A program made the translations under genes and the position numbers. From NCBI GenBank assembly GCA_949300115.1, contig CASGDD010000170.1, forward strand, positions 1 through 43,797: a DNA stretch of 43,797 bases. The letters run 5' to 3'. This stretch comes from an uncultured Oscillospiraceae bacterium (lineage in GTDB: Bacteria > Bacillota > Clostridia > Oscillospirales > Ruminococcaceae). How positions within the stretch are numbered: position 1 is the stretch's first letter; each line of letters opens with the position of its first letter. Below the pieces are notes generated by a model that was not told the origin of the DNA, did no database searches, and saw nothing but the letters and a program-made list of their open reading frames with translations. Shown in pieces: positions 8,689-15,085 of this stretch.

Positions 8689-9125
8689 ACCGTTTCGTCC
8701 TCCTTGGGAGGGGGTGTCACGCCGAGATCCTCGTAGAGGCAGGCGATGGTCGTTTCAACCGGTGTGCCGGGACCGAATACCCGGTCGAAGCCCATCTCCT
8801 TAAAGTGCTTCTCCACCTCGGGGAAGGGCTGCTTGCCGATGACGATGTTGCCGCCGACATAGAGAAGGATGCCCTCAAGACCGGCCTCATCGCACTTCTG
8901 CCGCAGTCCCCTGCAGTCGAGCTCGCCGTGCCCATAGAGGGAGGAGACGACAATCGCGTCGGCGTCCGATTCGATCGCCGCGGCGATGAACTCCTCCTGG
9001 GAGACGAGCACCCCCAGATTGATGACGTTAAAGCCCGCCTCGGTGAACGCGTAGTAGAGAATTTTGTTGCCCACCGCGTGCACGTCGGCGCCGATGACGC
9101 CCATGACCAGAGTTTTCTTTTCCAT
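8685..9125 (-). CDS. glmS: Glutamate mutase sigma (B12-binding) subunit
   Basis: This 146-residue Rossmann-like domain binds adenosylcobalamin in the base-off/His-on mode. The signature DVHAVG (D14, H16, G19) supplies the histidine that coordinates cobalt. SSLYGHGE and YVGGN further on match the cofactor-tail pocket of GlmS/MutS. It is slightly longer than the 137-residue clostridial prototype, with extra residues at the acidic C-terminus (PPPKEDETV). ATG 9125 begins [16 protein letters not shown] and has AAGAGGT upstream; a frame extension to 9155 is not supported. It is the first gene of the operon, about 40 bases after the predicted transcription start, so the leader is too short for a cobalamin riboswitch. 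It is not the mismatch-repair MutS. Confidence 0.96.
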   Translation of the reverse strand: MEKKTLVMGVIGADVHAVGNKILYYAFTEAGFNVINLGVLVSQEEFIAAAIESDADAIVVSSLYGHGELDCRGLRQKCDEAGLEGILLYVGGNIVIGKQPFPEVEKHFKEMGFDRVFGPGTPVETTIACLYEDLGVTPPPKEDETV

Positions 9126-9157
9126 ATTGCACCTCTTGCAGTCGCCCACAGGCAAGT

Positions 9158-9190
9158 TTGTTCTATGTCTATAAGATACATTGAACTAGG
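9158..9190. promoter_or_regulatory. Candidate regulator binding sites overlapping the glm promoter
   Basis: TTGTTCTA (9158-9165) and TTGAACTAG (9181-9189) lie on either side of the glm -10 box. The same words recur as TGAACTAGAACAA inside the opposite promoter (9376-9388). Shared words within both divergent promoter spacers suggest a common operator. The GntR protein encoded in the rightward operon is the natural candidate ligand, but that link is inference. Confidence 0.5.
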
Positions 9191-9201
9191 CCATATGTCA
9201 A
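9173..9201 (-). promoter_or_regulatory. Sigma-A promoter of the glmS-glmL-glmE-mal operon
   Basis: On the - strand a perfect -35 TTGACA (9201-9196) is followed, after 17 bases, by -10 TATCTT (9178-9173). The start of transcription would fall near 9166, giving a leader of about 40 bases before the glmS ATG. Confidence 0.85.
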
Positions 9202-9260
9202 TTCCTCAAAAGGTCAAAAGCTCCCAAAAATGAAGGATGAATGTCATCTATTTTGCTCAA

Positions 9261-9278
9261 ATGCAGAGCAGGCTGCAT
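9261..9278. promoter_or_regulatory. Inverted repeat between the divergent promoters
   Basis: ATGCAG (9261-9266) and CTGCAT (9273-9278) form a six-base inverted repeat with a six-base spacer in the AT-rich middle of the divergent region. It could bind a dimeric regulator. Nothing in the sequence shows which. Confidence 0.3.
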
Positions 9279-9305
9279 AAAAGGGCAAAAATAAGAGGGG
9301 CACTC

Positions 9306-9343
9306 GACGCTGCCGGCCGATGAAGGCCGGCGAAGGGACCGTC
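9306..9343. other. GC-rich hairpin island between divergent promoters
   Basis: GCCGGCC (9312-9318) pairs with GGCCGGC (9325-9331) around GATGAA, with a possible outer GACG/CGTC pair (9306-9309, 9340-9343). It sits in a GC-rich block (about 9298-9365) flanked by AT-rich DNA. Neither predicted promoter would transcribe it. No T-run follows on either strand. Its role is unknown. Confidence 0.4.
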
Positions 9344-9367
9344 TTCCACCGGGATGATCCAGCCTAC

Positions 9368-9396
9368 TTGACAAATGAACTAGAACAATATATCAT
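9368..9396 (+). promoter_or_regulatory. Sigma-A promoter of the hydratase-GntR operon
   Basis: A perfect -35 TTGACA (9368-9373), a 17-base spacer and -10 TATCAT (9391-9396). The spacer contains TGAACTAGAACAA, sharing TGAACTAG with the spacer of the divergent glm promoter. Transcription would start near 9403. Confidence 0.85.
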
Positions 9397-9402
9397 GGGG
9401 GT

Positions 9403-9514
9403 CAAAAGTGGATTTTAATCGGTGGAATCGGCCCGCGGCGCACCGTTCCCGACGGATGGTGCGGGGGCATGGGAGCCGGTAAAATCCCGGACAGCGAGGC
9501 AAGGAGGAGTTTGT
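9403..9514 (+). promoter_or_regulatory. Structured 5' leader of the hydratase operon
   Basis: The leader of about 110 bases holds a hairpin CGCACC/GGTGCG (9439-9444, 9458-9463). It is followed at 9471-9494 by GGGAGCCGGT and then AAAATCCCGGACAG, ending next to the AGGAGG at 9503-9508. The second part loosely resembles the conserved GGGAA-GGTG-AAATCC core of cobalamin riboswitches, but the remaining conserved parts are missing. It may simply be a small regulatory hairpin. Confidence 0.35.
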
Positions 9515-10351
9515 ATGCGTGAAATCCACGCCGAGCAGATCACCGAGGTGGTGGCGAGGCTCTGTTCGGAGGCCAACCGGCAGCTGCCCGACGATGTGCG
9601 CCGGACGATCCGTGCGGCCCGTGCAGCGGAGGACTGGCAGCCCGCCTGCGAAATTCTCGACCGGATTATCGACAACTTTGAGCTGGCCGGCGAGGTGCCC
9701 ATCTGCCAGGACACCGGCATGGCCTGCGTCTTTCTCGAGATCGGCCAGGAGGTGCATATCACGGGGGATCTGCACGAGGCGGTCAACCGCGGGGTGGCGA
9801 AGGGCTATACCGAGGGCTATCTGCGCAAATCGGTGGTGCGCGACCCCATCTTCGACCGGGTCAATACCGGCGACAACACCCCGGCCATGCTCACCATCGA
9901 TCTGGTGCCGGGGGACAGGGTGACGATCACCGTCGCCCCCAAGGGCTTCGGCAGCGAGAATATGTCCCGCATTGCGATGCTCCGCCCCTCCGACGGATTG
10001 GCGGGGGTCAAGGCGTTTGTGCTGGAGACGGTCGAGCAGGCGGGCCCCAACCCCTGCCCGCCCATCATGGTCGGTGTTGGGGTCGGCGGCACCTTCGACA
10101 AGGCGGCGCTGCTTGCCAAAAAGGCGCTGATGCGCCCGATGGACGACCAAAACCCCGATCCCAACTATGCCGCCCTCGAAGCGGAGCTGCTTGCGAGCAT
10201 CAACGCGCTCGGCATTGGGCCGCAGGGCTTCGGCGGCCGGACCACCGCGCTCGCCGTCAAGGTCAACGCCCTGCCCACCCACATCGCTGGGCTGCCCTGT
10301 GCGGTCAACATCAACTGCCATGTGACACGGCATAAAACGGAGGTGCTTTGA
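9515..10351 (+). CDS. Class I fumarate hydratase-type alpha subunit, predicted mesaconase
   Basis: This 278-residue protein is the iron-sulfur catalytic subunit of a two-subunit class I fumarase (TtdA/FumA N-terminal family). Three conserved cysteines that can hold the 4Fe-4S cluster are C64 (PICQDTG), C181 (NPCPP) and C268 (INCHVTRHK). The glycine-rich GVGVGGTFDKA stretch is also typical. Family members hydrate fumarate, mesaconate or dehydrate tartrate. Here the divergent mal gene supplies mesaconate, so hydration of mesaconate to (S)-citramalate is the likely reaction. That is inferred from context, since sequence alone does not separate mesaconase from fumarase. ATG 9515 begins MREIHAEQ and has AAGGAGG upstream; an extension to 9422 is not supported. 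Confidence 0.9.
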   Translation: MREIHAEQITEVVARLCSEANRQLPDDVRRTIRAARAAEDWQPACEILDRIIDNFELAGEVPICQDTGMACVFLEIGQEVHITGDLHEAVNRGVAKGYTEGYLRKSVVRDPIFDRVNTGDNTPAMLTIDLVPGDRVTITVAPKGFGSENMSRIAMLRPSDGLAGVKAFVLETVEQAGPNPCPPIMVGVGVGGTFDKAALLAKKALMRPMDDQNPDPNYAALEAELLASINALGIGPQGFGGRTTALAVKVNALPTHIAGLPCAVNINCHVTRHKTEVL

Positions 10352-10352
10352 G

Positions 10353-10916
10353 ATGGCACATTATGATCTGACGACCCCGCTGTCGCCGGAAACCGTCCGC
10401 ATGCTGCAGGCGGGCGACAGCGTGACCCTTTCGGGCATCATCTACACCGCCAGGGACGCGGCACATAAGCGGCTGGTCGAGCTGGTGGAGGCGGGCAAAC
10501 CGCTCCCCTTCGAGGTCGAGGGCGCGGTGATCTACTTTGTCGGCCCGACGCCGGCGCCGCCGGGACACGCGGTGGGCGCGGCCGGCCCGACGACCAGCTA
10601 TCGGATGGACGCCTACTCCCCCACCCTCATCCGGCTCGGCCTGCGCGGCATGATCGGCAAGGGCAAGCGGGGGGAAGCGGTTGTCGAGGCGATGCGGCGG
10701 TACGGTGCCGTCTACTTCGGTGCCATCGGCGGCGCCGGCGCGCTCATCTCCCAGTGTATCCGGCAGTCGGAGGTGATCGCCTATCCCGACCTCGGCGCCG
10801 AAGCCATCCATAAATTTACGGTGGAGCGGATGCCGCTGACCGTGGTGATCGACAGCGAGGGACGCAACCTCTATCAGGAGGGGCGCCGGACCTACCTCGC
10901 TGGCCGAAAGGATTGA
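10353..10916 (+). CDS. Class I fumarate hydratase-type beta subunit, predicted mesaconase
   Basis: This 187-residue partner subunit corresponds to the C-terminal domain of one-chain class I fumarases. Recognisable stretches are the opening LTTPLSPETVRMLQAGDSV, GPTTSYRMD, GKGKRG and the glycine-rich YFGAIGGAGALIS, then DLGAEAIHKF. Length is normal for the separate beta subunit. It starts one base after the alpha stop codon, with GGAGG just inside the end of the alpha gene, so the subunits are translationally linked. It should form an alpha2beta2 enzyme with the upstream product and act on mesaconate or fumarate. Confidence 0.9.
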   Translation: MAHYDLTTPLSPETVRMLQAGDSVTLSGIIYTARDAAHKRLVELVEAGKPLPFEVEGAVIYFVGPTPAPPGHAVGAAGPTTSYRMDAYSPTLIRLGLRGMIGKGKRGEAVVEAMRRYGAVYFGAIGGAGALISQCIRQSEVIAYPDLGAEAIHKFTVERMPLTVVIDSEGRNLYQEGRRTYLAGRKD

Positions 10917-10920
10917 TGCT

Positions 10921-11916
10921 ATGCAGATCAAAATCGACCGGGACAGCCGCCAGACGGTCTATATGCAGATTGTCGAGCAGGTGTCGGCGGCGGTGGAGGG
11001 CGGGCAGCTTGCCCCCGATACCCGGCTGCCGACCGTGCGCGAGCTGGCCGACAGCCTCGACATCGCGAGAGGCACGGTCAAGCACGCCTACGACGAGCTG
11101 GAAAAGCGCGGCGTCATCCGGATGATCCAGGGGCGGGGGACCTTTGTGCATGGCCGGCGGGAGCGGCCGCTCGGCAAGAAGGAGCGGGCGATGCAGGCGA
11201 TCGGCGCGCTCTTTGAGGAGCTGGGCAGCCTGGGCTTTTCGCCGCAGGAGATCCGCATCTTTTTAAGCCTCAAGCTGCGCGAGCTGGAGGAGCTGGGCGA
11301 CGGGATCCTGATCTTCCTAGTCGACTGCAGCCCCGAATCGCTGGCGATGCTCGAGGGGAGGCTTGCCGGCCAGGCGGATATCGAGACCTATCGGATGCTG
11401 CTCGATGAGGCGCTGGCTTCCTCCGAAAACTTTGCCGGCCAGGCCGATCTCATCGTGACCACCGCCACCCACTATGTCCAGCTGCGGGATGCGATGCAGA
11501 ATCCCGACCGGCTGATGCAGGTGGTGATGACCCCCACCCACGAGACGATCGTCGACCTTGCCAAGCTGGGCGAGGCGAAGCTGGGCATCGTCTGCGCGAG
11601 CGAACGGTTTGCCCAGGTCATCCGGCACAGCTGTGAGGCGCTGGGGATCAACATCGGGGAGGAGAGCATCTTTCTGTTCGGGGAGGAGGGGCTGGAGCGC
11701 TTCCTCGAGACGCGGGACGCCATTCTGCTGCCCCCCAACTACCTGCGCTTCTGCAGCGCCTCGGAGGGGGCCCTGCTTTCGGAGGCACACGGCCGGGGAA
11801 AGAGCCTGATTCCCTACGAGTACCAGCTGGACGGCGGGTCGCTGCTCATGTTTAAGGAACGGATTGCCTCGATCCGGCGGCAGAAAAACCGCCTGATCCG
11901 CCCGGAAAGCCGCTGA
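10921..11916 (+). CDS. GntR-family transcriptional regulator with a large C-terminal sensor domain
   Basis: This 331-residue regulator has an N-terminal GntR winged helix (residues 1-75; LPTVRELADSLDIARGTVKHAYDELEKRGVIRMIQGRGTFV). It continues with a domain of about 250 residues with alternating beta and alpha character (DLIVTTATHYVQLRD, KLGIVCASERFAQVIRHS, DAILLPPNY). This resembles a periplasmic-binding-protein-like sensor, longer than the small YtrA-type GntR proteins. It starts four bases after the hydratase beta stop, so it is the third gene of the operon. The predicted role is control of both divergent operons in answer to a pathway metabolite such as glutamate or mesaconate, an inference from position. 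A 16-base direct repeat spans its stop codon (11893-11908 and 11913-11928). Confidence 0.85.
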   Translation: MQIKIDRDSRQTVYMQIVEQVSAAVEGGQLAPDTRLPTVRELADSLDIARGTVKHAYDELEKRGVIRMIQGRGTFVHGRRERPLGKKERAMQAIGALFEELGSLGFSPQEIRIFLSLKLRELEELGDGILIFLVDCSPESLAMLEGRLAGQADIETYRMLLDEALASSENFAGQADLIVTTATHYVQLRDAMQNPDRLMQVVMTPTHETIVDLAKLGEAKLGIVCASERFAQVIRHSCEALGINIGEESIFLFGEEGLERFLETRDAILLPPNYLRFCSASEGALLSEAHGRGKSLIPYEYQLDGGSLLMFKERIASIRRQKNRLIRPESR

Positions 11917-11928
11917 TCCGCCCGGAAA
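11893..11928 (+). repeat. 16-base direct repeat across the gntR stop codon
   Basis: CTGATCCGCCCGGAAA occurs at 11893-11908 and again at 11913-11928, an offset of 20 bases. The stop codon TGA is inside the second copy. This looks like a short tandem duplication that altered the 3' end of the gene or its flank. Confidence 0.7.
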
Positions 11929-11939
11929 AGAAGATTTTC

Positions 11940-11985
11940 AGAACCCATCCGTTCGCCCCTCCGGGCGGGGGATGGGTTCTTGATG
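11940..11985 (+). terminator. Probable terminator after the GntR gene
   Basis: AGAACCCATCC (11940-11950) pairs with GGATGGGTTCT (11970-11980), enclosing a second small GC hairpin. Only a weak T content follows (TGATGT), so termination may be partial. Confidence 0.6.
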
Positions 11986-12030
11986 TCCACCGGTGCGAAA
12001 ACGGTCGCTGGCGGGCGATTTTGGACGAGC

Positions 12031-12112
12031 GATGTAAAGAAAAAATCCTTGACAGCGGGGCGGCTTTTCCGTATAATGTGGAAAGCAGGGATGTAAAGAC
12101 ACGTGCTTTACA
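12031..12112. promoter_or_regulatory. Direct and inverted TGTAAAG repeats flanking the ylxM promoter
   Basis: GATGTAAAGA occurs at 12031-12040, just before the -35 box, and at 12090-12099, just after the expected transcription start. The second copy also forms an inverted repeat with CTTTACA at 12106-12112. Such paired sites around a promoter suggest an operator for an unknown regulator or an early hairpin in the transcript. Confidence 0.4.
12049..12077 (+). promoter_or_regulatory. Consensus sigma-A promoter of the ylxM-ffh operon
   Basis: TTGACA (12049-12054), 17 bases, TATAAT (12072-12077): both boxes match the sigma-A consensus perfectly. It drives ylxM and probably the ffh-to-trmD string behind it. 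Confidence 0.93.
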
Positions 12113-12149
12113 ATTTCGGCGCTGGGGAGCGGCGGAAAGGAGCGGGATG

Positions 12150-12518
12150 ATGGTCGAAAAGAACCTCTATATCTCCGTTTTGCTCGATTTCTATGGCCCG
12201 ATGCTCACCGACAAGCAGCGCGAGGTGGTCGAGTACTATTACAATGAGGACCTCTCGCTGGCCGAAATTGCCGACCATGCCGGCATCACCCGTCAGGGGG
12301 TGCGCGACGCGATCAAGCGGGGGGAGGCAACCCTGCTCGAGATGGAGGAGCGGCTGCATTTCGCCGAGCGGTACCGCGAACGGGAGCAGCAGCTCGAACG
12401 GGTGTCGGAAATTGCCCGCGGGCTGTTGGAGCACAACCGGACCCATCTCTTCTCCCGTGAGCTGCAGGCTGGGATGGAGGAGATTCTCCGGCTCTGCAGC
12501 CAGATGGCCGACGAATAA
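12150..12518 (+). CDS. ylxM: YlxM-family SRP-associated DNA-binding-like protein
   Basis: This small protein of about 122 residues belongs to the YlxM/p13 family found next to ffh in Firmicutes. It has a sigma-region-4-like helix-turn-helix (LTDKQREVVEYYYNEDLSLAEIADHAGITRQGVRDAIKRGEATL) and a coiled C-terminal helix. The family is associated with the signal recognition particle; in streptococci YlxM has been reported to influence SRP activity. Two adjacent ATG codons exist (12147, 12150). I chose 12150 because AAAGGAG ends seven bases before it; 12147 would add one methionine. ffh follows after 12 bases. Confidence 0.9.
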   Translation: MVEKNLYISVLLDFYGPMLTDKQREVVEYYYNEDLSLAEIADHAGITRQGVRDAIKRGEATLLEMEERLHFAERYREREQQLERVSEIARGLLEHNRTHLFSRELQAGMEEILRLCSQMADE

Positions 12519-12530
12519 GGAGAAACGTTT

Positions 12531-13892
12531 ATGGCCTTTGAAAGTCTTTCGGATAAGCTGGCCGCGGCCTTTAAAAAGCTTCGCTCGAAGGGCAAGCTCA
12601 CCGAGGCGGATGTCCGCGAATCGATGCGGGAGGTGCGTCTCGCGCTGCTCGAGGCGGATGTCAACTTCAAGGTGGCCCGCGACTTTATCAAATCGGTGAC
12701 CGAGAAATGCGTGGGGGAGACGGTGCTTTCCTCGCTGACCCCCGCCCAGCAGGTCATCAAAATTGTCAACGACGAACTCATCGCGCTGATGGGCGGCGAG
12801 CAGAGCCGCATCCACCAGAATTCCAAGGGGCCGACCGTCATCATGATGTGCGGCCTGCAGGGCTCGGGTAAAACCACCCATTCGGCCAAACTGGCCCGCA
12901 TGTTCCGTTCGGAGGGCAAACGCCCGCTGCTGGTGGCCTGCGACATCTACCGCCCGGCTGCCATTGAACAGCTCAAGGTTGTCGGCGAGCGGGCCAATAC
13001 GCCCGTCTTCGAGATGGGTCAGACCGATCCGGTTGAGATTGCCAAGGCGGCCCTCCGGCACGCGAAGGACTACGGCAACGATTTTGTCATCCTCGATACC
13101 GCCGGCCGCCTGCACATCGACGAGGTGCTGATGGAGGAGCTCAAGCGGATCAAGGAGGCGGTCCATCCGGATGAGATCCTGCTGGTGGTCGACGCGATGA
13201 CCGGTCAGGACGCCGTCAACGTCGCCCAGTCGTTCAATGAGGCCCTCGGCATCGACGGGGTCATCCTCACCAAGCTCGACGGCGATACCCGCGGCGGCGC
13301 GGCGCTGTCGGTCCGGGCGGTCACCGGCAAGCCGATCAAATTTATGGGTACCGGCGAGAAGCTCGACGACCTCGAGCCCTTCCATCCCGCCCGCATGGCC
13401 TCCCGGATCCTCGGGATGGGCGACGTGCTCACCCTCATCGAGAAGGCGCAGCAGAACCTCGATGAAGAGCAGGCGATGGAGCAGTACCGCAAGATCAAGG
13501 AAAACAGCTTCGATATGAACGACCTGCTCGCCCAGATGCGCCAGCTGAGGAGCATGGGCCCGCTGCAGCAGGTGCTTTCGATGCTCCCCGGGGTGGGCAG
13601 CCAGCTCAAGAACATCGAGATCGACGACAACGAGATCTACTTCGGCGAGGCGATCATCCTCTCGATGACCGAGGAGGAGCGCCGCAAGCCGGCCATCATC
13701 AACCCCAGCCGCAAGCGGCGGATTGCCGCCGGTTCGGGCAGACGGGTGGAGGATGTCAACAAGCTGCTGAAGATGCACCGGGATATGCAGAAGATGATGA
13801 AGCAGGTCACCGGCATGAACAAGGGCGGCAAGATGGGCAAGAAGCGCCGCCGCGGCCTGCAGCTGCCGCCCGGATTCCCCGGCATGTCCTAA
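12531..13892 (+). CDS. ffh: Signal recognition particle GTPase Ffh
   Basis: This 453-residue SRP54 protein binds 4.5S/6S-type SRP RNA and signal sequences of nascent chains and docks with FtsY at the membrane. The N domain spans residues 1-90. The G domain has the P-loop GLQGSGKTT at 108-116, DTAGRLH and TKLDGDTRGGAALS. A methionine-rich M domain follows from about residue 300 (MRQLRSMGPLQQVLSMLPGVG, then MHRDMQKMMKQVTGM). Length is typical. AAGGAGA upstream of ATG sets the start. The SRP RNA gene itself was not seen in the window. Confidence 0.97.
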   Translation: MAFESLSDKLAAAFKKLRSKGKLTEADVRESMREVRLALLEADVNFKVARDFIKSVTEKCVGETVLSSLTPAQQVIKIVNDELIALMGGEQSRIHQNSKGPTVIMMCGLQGSGKTTHSAKLARMFRSEGKRPLLVACDIYRPAAIEQLKVVGERANTPVFEMGQTDPVEIAKAALRHAKDYGNDFVILDTAGRLHIDEVLMEELKRIKEAVHPDEILLVVDAMTGQDAVNVAQSFNEALGIDGVILTKLDGDTRGGAALSVRAVTGKPIKFMGTGEKLDDLEPFHPARMASRILGMGDVLTLIEKAQQNLDEEQAMEQYRKIKENSFDMNDLLAQMRQLRSMGPLQQVLSMLPGVGSQLKNIEIDDNEIYFGEAIILSMTEEERRKPAIINPSRKRRIAAGSGRRVEDVNKLLKMHRDMQKMMKQVTGMNKGGKMGKKRRRGLQLPPGFPGMS

Positions 13893-13977
13893 GCAAAGGA
13901 AAGATTCCGCCTGTCGCGTACGGCGGGTTCGATCATATTTTATTCTCTAGAAAACATTGTATGGAGGGCACATTACC

Positions 13978-14220
13978 ATGGCAGTACGTATCAGACTTCG
14001 TCGTATGGGCGCGAAGAAGGCGCCGTTCTACCGCATCGTCGTCGCCGATTCCCGCTATCCGCGTGACGGCCGCTTCATCGAGGAGCTCGGCTATTACGAT
14101 CCCACCCAGCACCCCTCGCTGGTCAAGGTGGACCTCGACAAGGCGAAACAGTGGATCGCCAACGGCGCCCAGCCGACCGATACCGTCAAGGCGCTGCTCA
14201 AAAAGAGCGGTTTGGAATAA
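13978..14220 (+). CDS. rpsP: 30S ribosomal protein bS16
   Basis: This 80-residue protein starts [42 protein letters not shown], the diagnostic opening of bS16, a small-subunit assembly and stability protein. The start at 13978 is supported by TGGAGG about ten bases upstream and by conservation; a seven-residue frame extension is rejected. It lies 85 bases after ffh and 15 bases before khpA, in the classic rpsP-khpA-rimM-trmD order. Confidence 0.97.
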   Translation: MAVRIRLRRMGAKKAPFYRIVVADSRYPRDGRFIEELGYYDPTQHPSLVKVDLDKAKQWIANGAQPTDTVKALLKKSGLE

Positions 14221-14235
14221 GGAAGGGATCCAGGC

Positions 14236-14469
14236 ATGGATAAACTCCTTGTGACCATCGCGCAGGGCCTGGTCGAGGACAAGCAGGCGGTTTCGGTGAC
14301 GGTCGACGAGCCGGACGCCGAAGGCGTCGTTGTCTACCACCTGCATGTCGCGCCCGACGACATGGGGCGGGTGATCGGCCGTCAGGGCCGGATTGCCAAG
14401 GCGATCCGCACGGTGATGCGGGCCGCCGCCACCCGTGCCGAGGTCAAGGTCGCGGTGGAGATCGATTAA
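14236..14469 (+). CDS. khpA: KH-domain RNA-binding protein KhpA
   Basis: This 77-residue single-KH-domain protein (YlqC/KhpA) carries the RNA-binding GxxG-type loop in MGRVIGRQGRIAKAIRTVMRAAA. In streptococci and others KhpA pairs with KhpB (Jag/EloR) and affects cell elongation through RNA binding. Start ATG 14236 has GGAAGGGAT upstream. It sits between rpsP and rimM, its usual place. A perfect 14-base hairpin lies just beyond its stop codon. Confidence 0.93.
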   Translation: MDKLLVTIAQGLVEDKQAVSVTVDEPDAEGVVVYHLHVAPDDMGRVIGRQGRIAKAIRTVMRAAATRAEVKVAVEID

Positions 14470-14480
14470 GCGAAGCCTAC

Positions 14481-14510
14481 GATGGAGAAGCGAACATTCG
14501 CTTCTCCATC
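14481..14510 (+). other. Perfect 14-bp hairpin between khpA and rimM
   Basis: GATGGAGAAGCGAA (14481-14494) pairs fully with TTCGCTTCTCCATC (14497-14510) around a two-base gap. No T-run follows (TGTGTATC), so it is not a standard terminator. It may stabilise or punctuate the polycistronic mRNA, or be a processing site. Confidence 0.75.
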
Positions 14511-14569
14511 TGTGTATCTGTATCGCACCGGCAGCGGATGCCGGGGGAGAAGCGGCAAAGGAGATCTCG

Positions 14570-15085
14570 ATGAAACGACGCTATCTGGAGACCGGCAAGA
14601 TTGTGACCACCCACGGCGTTCGCGGGGAGGTCAAGGTGATGCCCTGGGCCGACGCGCCCGAGGTGTTGACCGAGCTGGATACCCTCTATCTGGAGGAGGG
14701 ACGCCGGCCGCTCGAGATCGAGCAGGCGCGGGTGCAGAAGAGCATGGTGCTCCTAAAATTTCGGGGCATCGACACGATGGAGGCGGCCGCCCAGCTGCGC
14801 GGCCAGCTGCTCTACCTCGACCGGGAGGACCTCGAGCTGGAGGAGGGGACCTGCTTTGTGCAGGATCTGCTGGGCGTTCGGGTGACCGACGCCGACACCG
14901 GAAGAGATTATGGCAGGATCACCCAGGTATTTGAGACGGGCGCCAACGATGTCTATGAGCTGACCGACGGCGCGGGCAAAAAACGGTTGGTGCCGGCCAT
15001 TGACGAGGTGCTGGTTGCGAGCGACCTCGACGCCGGGACGATGCAGATCCGGCCGCTGAAAGGATTGTTTGACGATGAGGATTGA
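14570..15085 (+). CDS. rimM: 16S rRNA-processing / ribosome maturation factor RimM
   Basis: This 171-residue protein assists maturation of the 30S head and binds uS19. The N-terminal beta-barrel starts KRRYLETGKIVTTHGVRGEVKVMPW. A PRC-barrel follows with CFVQDLLGVRVTD and a conserved VYELTD...LVPAIDEVLVASDL end. ATG 14570 has AAAGGAGA upstream; the longer frame from 14435 runs back through khpA and is rejected. Its end overlaps the start of trmD by 11 bases. Confidence 0.95.
   Translation: MKRRYLETGKIVTTHGVRGEVKVMPWADAPEVLTELDTLYLEEGRRPLEIEQARVQKSMVLLKFRGIDTMEAAAQLRGQLLYLDREDLELEEGTCFVQDLLGVRVTDADTGRDYGRITQVFETGANDVYELTDGAGKKRLVPAIDEVLVASDLDAGTMQIRPLKGLFDDED

Noticed and set aside
7312-9125. 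MutS/MutL DNA mismatch repair
   Set aside because: The names are shared only historically; the B12 motif DVHAVG and the ASKHA ATPase fold identify glutamate mutase components.
9126-9172. Cobalamin riboswitch in the glm leader
   Set aside because: The predicted leader is only about 40 bases, too short, and no conserved B12-box sequence is visible.
9298-9365. Glutamine (glnA) or glycine riboswitch suggested by CGAAGGGAC near a hairpin
   Set aside because: Only one short word resembles the consensus; the other conserved blocks are missing and the segment lies upstream of both promoters.
12108-13778. 556-codon frame antisense to ylxM-ffh
   Set aside because: Antisense shadow caused by codon bias; it crosses two well-supported genes and the protein has no recognisable domain.
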